This document shows positions 22,966 to 25,223 of a DNA stretch of 25,223 bases, one piece after another. The DNA lies in assembly GCA_937926755.1 (NCBI GenBank), contig CALBBA010000315.1, positions 1 through 25,223 on the forward strand. Direction: 5' to 3'. The notes beneath the pieces are model-generated. The model was not told the origin of the DNA. It did not search any database and saw only the letters and a program-made list of their open reading frames with translations. This DNA is from an uncultured Collinsella sp. (lineage in GTDB: Bacteria > Actinomycetota > Coriobacteriia > Coriobacteriales > Coriobacteriaceae). Numbering within the stretch: the first letter of the stretch is position 1; each line of letters opens with the position of its first letter. Both the position numbers and the translations under genes were made by a program.

Positions 22966-22986
22966 GAGACTCCTTCTAACAGTCAA

Positions 22987-23005
22987 AATATCTTGGATAT
23001 TGTAC
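22987..23005 (-). promoter_or_regulatory. Possible -10 box and operator-like palindrome before the flippase gene
   Basis: On the minus strand TACAAT (23000-23005) is followed by the palindrome AATATC-CAA-GATATT (22987-23001), which it overlaps. The ribosome site follows closely. No good -35 box was found, so this is only a candidate for a regulated promoter. Confidence 0.3.
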
Positions 23006-23067
23006 CCGTAAGGACCATAGGCAGAACGCAAAGCACTGGTTCAAACGGGAATTGCAGACGGTTGTTT

Positions 23068-23104
23068 GAAAATAAAAAACCCGGCCTTCCATGGGAAGTC
23101 CGGG
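23068..23104 (-). terminator. Rho-independent terminator of tRNA-Glu
   Basis: Read on the minus strand, CCCGG-A-CTTCC, loop CATG, GGAAG-G-CCGGG forms an 11-bp-class hairpin followed by TTTTTTATTTT, only a few bases after the tRNA 3' end. Confidence 0.9.
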
Positions 23105-23115
23105 TATCAGATGCG

Positions 23116-23192
23116 TGGTAGCCCGTACCAGATTCGAACTGGTGATCTCCGCCTTGAGAGGGCGGCGTCCTAAACCGCTAGACGAACGGGCC
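23116..23192 (-). tRNA. tRNA-Glu (anticodon CTC)
   Basis: The cloverleaf folds with acceptor GGCCCGT/ACGGGCT (G1-T72 wobble), D-arm TCTAGCGGTTTAGGA, anticodon stem CCGCC/GGCGG with loop CTCTCAA (anticodon CTC) and T-arm with GTTCGAATC. The discriminator A at 23119 is followed by an encoded CCA (23116-23118). A promoter and a terminator bracket it as a single-gene unit. Confidence 0.97.
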
Positions 23193-23226
23193 ACATGACA
23201 TCTGCACTGCCGTGCTGCGAGGACAT

Positions 23227-23255
23227 ATAATACGGGACAAAAAACGCGAGCGCAA
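23227..23255 (-). promoter_or_regulatory. Promoter of the tRNA-Glu gene
   Basis: On the minus strand TTGCGC (23250-23255) and TATTAT (23227-23232) are separated by 17 nt; transcription would start near 23220, about 28 nt before the mature tRNA 5' end. Confidence 0.6.
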
Positions 23256-23312
23256 GAAGAAATTCCAAATTGCCCAATTTTTGTCGGGAGGTTATGGAAA
23301 GCGCAGATGGCA

Positions 23313-23426
23313 GGGGTAGCTAATTTGGGACGGGGCTATTTTAGCTACCCCGGCTGTAAACGCGAACGGTTTGGTTATTTCTCGGCCGGAGCAGCTAAAA
23401 TAGCCCCGTCCCAAATTAGCTACCCC
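23313..23426. repeat. Long inverted repeat (34-bp perfect arms, 39 bp with two mismatches)
   Basis: The left arm 23313-23346 is the exact reverse complement of 23393-23426; extended to 23351 and 23388, the arms match at 37 of 39 positions around a ~36-nt centre. The left copy is itself bounded by a 9-bp inverted repeat GGGGTAGCT/AGCTACCCC. It overlaps the last codon and stop of the tRNA nucleotidyltransferase gene. No transposase is attached. It may be a dispersed non-coding repeat of the MITE or REP type, or act as a large terminator hairpin, though no T-run follows. Confidence 0.9.
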
Positions 23427-24814
23427 AGATTGAGGTGAGCCAGAAGAGCTTCTCGGGTGTTGGGGATGTTGTCTTCGATTACGGCGTCGAGGGCGGCGTT
23501 GAGGAGCTGGCCCAGCTCGGGGCCTGGCTTAACGCCAGCTCGGATCAGGTCGCCGCCGTTGATGGCGAGCATCTTGAGCGTATAGGGCTCCCGCGCCTCC
23601 AGTAGCTCGTGCGCCAGCGCGCGCATCTCCTCAATCGTCTCGACGTAATAGAAGCACGACGGGGCCTTGCCAAGTGTGTCGGCACGCTTGAGGTCCATGA
23701 GCTCGTCCATCAGACGCGGCGTGTCGACGCCCTCGCCCGAAAGCGCGCGCATCATATTGAGCAAGCAGGAGCGCTCGGGACGCAGCGGCTTGTCGTGATA
23801 CTTGATGAGTAGGCACACGTCGCGAACCAAATCGTGCGAAAGCGCGAGGCGATCCATAATGGCACGTGCCTTCTTGGCCCCGAGCTCGGGGTGACCGTAG
23901 AAGTGTCCGCTGCCGGCATGGTCGACCGTGAAACAGTCGGGCTTGGACACATCGTGCAAAAACGCCGCCCACATCAGGCTCATTGAGGGTGTAACGCCGT
24001 CGCACAGCGCCAACTCCCCCGCCACCGTCAACACACGGGCGATATGCTCGTAGACGTTAAAGGCATGGTAGACGCTACGCTGGTCAAAGCCACGGGCCGG
24101 GGCCAGCTCGGGCACAGCGGCGCAGATGAGCTCGGGATAGCGGAGCATCGCGTCTCCCCCATGACCGGTCGAAAGAATGCCCTCGAGCTCAATACCCACA
24201 CGCTCACGCGCCACGGCATCGAGCAGCGGCGCGCACTCGGCAAGCGCGCGCTTAGTCTCGGGCTCAATCATAAAGTCCAGGCGGCAGGCAAAGCGTACCG
24301 CACGCAGCATGCGCAGGGCGTCCTCGTTAAAGCGACGCTTGGGATCGCCGACAGCGCGAATCAGCTTGCGCTCCAAGTCACCCTGGCCGTCGTAGCGGTC
24401 GACAAGCCCGCGCTCGGGATGCCAGGCCATGGCGTTGACGGTAAAGTCGCGGCGCGCCAGATCGTCCTCGAGCGAGGCGGCACGCTCCACACTCTGGGGA
24501 TGGCGACCATCGGTGTAAAAGCCATCCAAACGGTACGTGGTGACCTCGATACGCTCGCCATCGGAAATAGCCGTGATTCCGCCAAATTTAATGCCCGACT
24601 CCACAACCGCGATGCCGGCGGCCTCGAGCGCCGCTTTGGACTCCTGCCACAGGCCGCTACAGCACATATCAACATCGTGGCTGGGGCACCCCATCAGGGC
24701 GTCGCGCACCCAACCGCCCACGTACCAAGCCTCAAGACCAGCCGCCTCAAGCGCGCGCAGGACGCGCAGGGACGCATCGGACGGTTGCGTACCGTTGAGC
24801 GAAACATTGCACAT
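23420..24814 (-). CDS. cca: CCA-adding type tRNA nucleotidyltransferase with HD domain
   Basis: 464-residue class II tRNA nucleotidyltransferase, which builds or repairs the tRNA 3' CCA (or poly(A) tails in some relatives). The catalytic head has YVGGWVRDALMG (31-42) and the metal-binding pair in SHDVDM (Asp47, Asp49). RRDFTVNAMAW (121-131) and the template motif EDALRMLRA (164-172) follow. A C-terminal HD domain has FLHDVSKPDCF (285-295) and further His residues, as in phosphohydrolase-bearing family members. ATG 24814 has AGGAGG 8 nt upstream; the frame up to 24892 is not needed. The stop codon TAG lies in the inverted repeat. The tRNA encoded next door carries its own CCA, so the enzyme here would serve repair or other tRNAs. 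Confidence 0.92.
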   Translation of the reverse strand: MCNVSLNGTQPSDASLRVLRALEAAGLEAWYVGGWVRDALMGCPSHDVDMCCSGLWQESKAALEAAGIAVVESGIKFGGITAISDGERIEVTTYRLDGFYTDGRHPQSVERAASLEDDLARRDFTVNAMAWHPERGLVDRYDGQGDLERKLIRAVGDPKRRFNEDALRMLRAVRFACRLDFMIEPETKRALAECAPLLDAVARERVGIELEGILSTGHGGDAMLRYPELICAAVPELAPARGFDQRSVYHAFNVYEHIARVLTVAGELALCDGVTPSMSLMWAAFLHDVSKPDCFTVDHAGSGHFYGHPELGAKKARAIMDRLALSHDLVRDVCLLIKYHDKPLRPERSCLLNMMRALSGEGVDTPRLMDELMDLKRADTLGKAPSCFYYVETIEEMRALAHELLEAREPYTLKMLAINGGDLIRAGVKPGPELGQLLNAALDAVIEDNIPNTREALLAHLNLG

Positions 24815-24950
24815 GCCTATGGCCTCCTGCACTTGTGAGCGTAAATCGATGGTTCTCAAGAAGTCTAACAAGAAACGAGAAAGCACGCACACGCAATCGC
24901 GTCGTCGATTAGATAAAACGAGACAGCAGACGCCACATACGTTCAGCGCG

Positions 24951-24987
24951 CAAAAAACACCCGCTTTGGTAATCCAAAGCGGGTGTT
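24951..24987 (-). terminator. Rho-independent terminator of the PfkB-family kinase gene
   Basis: A perfect 14-bp stem (24956-24969 with 24974-24987, loop 4 nt) on the minus strand ends in a run of T, 23 nt after the kinase stop codon. Confidence 0.92.
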
Positions 24988-25009
24988 CGGCAACGACGTA
25001 TCGATGCTG

Positions 25010-25222
25010 CTAGCAGACCTGGCGAACCTCAATGTGCTTCTTATATTCGTCCACCTTGGCAAAATCGCCCAGACCGGGGCACTCGACCACGTTGGCGCCG
25101 GTGGCCATCGAAAGACGCAAGGCATCCTCGACGCGCTCGGGGGCGTCGTGCCACACGGACAGGAAGGCAGCGAGCGAGGAATCGCCGGCGCACACCGTCG
25201 ACAGCAGCTTGACGTCGAAGGT
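25010..25222 (-). CDS. PfkB-family sugar kinase, C-terminal end (probable 1-phosphofructokinase type)
   Basis: Only the last 70 codons are in the window; the start lies to the right. STVCAGDSSLAAFLSVW is the PfkB second signature, which holds the catalytic Asp and anion hole, and DALRLSMATGANVV and a final short strand EVRQV complete the typical fold. The motif reads CAGD where GAGD is usual: the first Gly is Cys. The C-terminal pattern fits 1-phosphofructokinase or tagatose-6-phosphate kinase, but the substrate cannot be fixed without the N-terminal half. A strong terminator follows. Confidence 0.75.
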   Translation of the reverse strand, partial: TFDVKLLSTVCAGDSSLAAFLSVWHDAPERVEDALRLSMATGANVVECPGLGDFAKVDEYKKHIEVRQVC

Positions 25223-25223
25223 G

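Noticed and set aside
23313..23426. Reading the inverted repeat as a CRISPR array or an attachment site
   Set aside because: Only two arms in opposite orientation, no spacers, no cas genes and no integrase nearby.

Overview
The window looks like a chromosome segment (or metagenome contig) from a high-GC gut actinobacterium of the class Coriobacteriia, in the Collinsella/Olsenella/Eggerthella neighbourhood. The evidence is the anaerobic (early cobalt insertion) cobalamin gene set, the Coriobacteriia-like gene content and the very GC-rich codon use on the left. This is an inference; there is no 16S or other marker gene to fix the species.

Layout. (1) 1-14950, minus strand: a nearly gap-free operon of 15 reading frames for adenosylcobalamin synthesis. 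In order of transcription they are cobM/cbiF, cbiD, cobI/cbiL, cbiG, cobJ/cbiH, cbiET, cbiA, cobT, cobU, cobS, a CobU-like/CobC-like fusion, cbiB, a CobD-type aminotransferase, and then a cobQ/cbiP whose 3' end is joined in frame to the last ~95 codons of a DppB/NikB-type permease. A NikC-type permease follows and runs off the left edge. Almost every stop codon overlaps the next start. (2) 14951-15408: divergent control region with a strong sigma70-like promoter and a cobalamin riboswitch, both on the plus strand. (3) 15409-20817, plus strand: riboswitch-led operon of an exported lipoprotein CbiK-type cobaltochelatase, a NEAT-like lipoprotein, a NEAT-like plus substrate-binding fusion lipoprotein, a BtuC/FecD-type permease and an ATPase with an extra C-terminal domain. 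This looks like a tetrapyrrole or corrinoid uptake system with chelatase chemistry outside the membrane. (4) 20835-20927: a scrap of an IS3-family transposase at the point where GC content visibly drops. (5) 20930-25222, minus strand, moderate GC: a TetR regulator, a flippase-like membrane protein with a basic tail, tRNA-Glu(CTC), a long inverted repeat, a CCA-adding-type tRNA nucleotidyltransferase and the end of a PfkB-family sugar kinase.

How it works together: CbiK, CbiL, CbiH, CbiF, CbiG, CbiD and CbiET build the corrin ring; CbiA and CobQ amidate it; the aminotransferase and CbiB attach the aminopropanol arm; and CobU, CobT, a CobC-like phosphatase and CobS build and attach the lower ligand. 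No cbiC (precorrin-8 methylmutase), cbiJ (precorrin-6A reductase) or adenosyltransferase is seen here. The most notable points are the cobQ-nikB chimera, the exported chelatase/NEAT-like/ABC operon under a B12 riboswitch, the CobU-like pseudoenzyme fused to a phosphatase, and a 34-bp perfect inverted repeat that supplies the stop codon of the tRNA nucleotidyltransferase gene.
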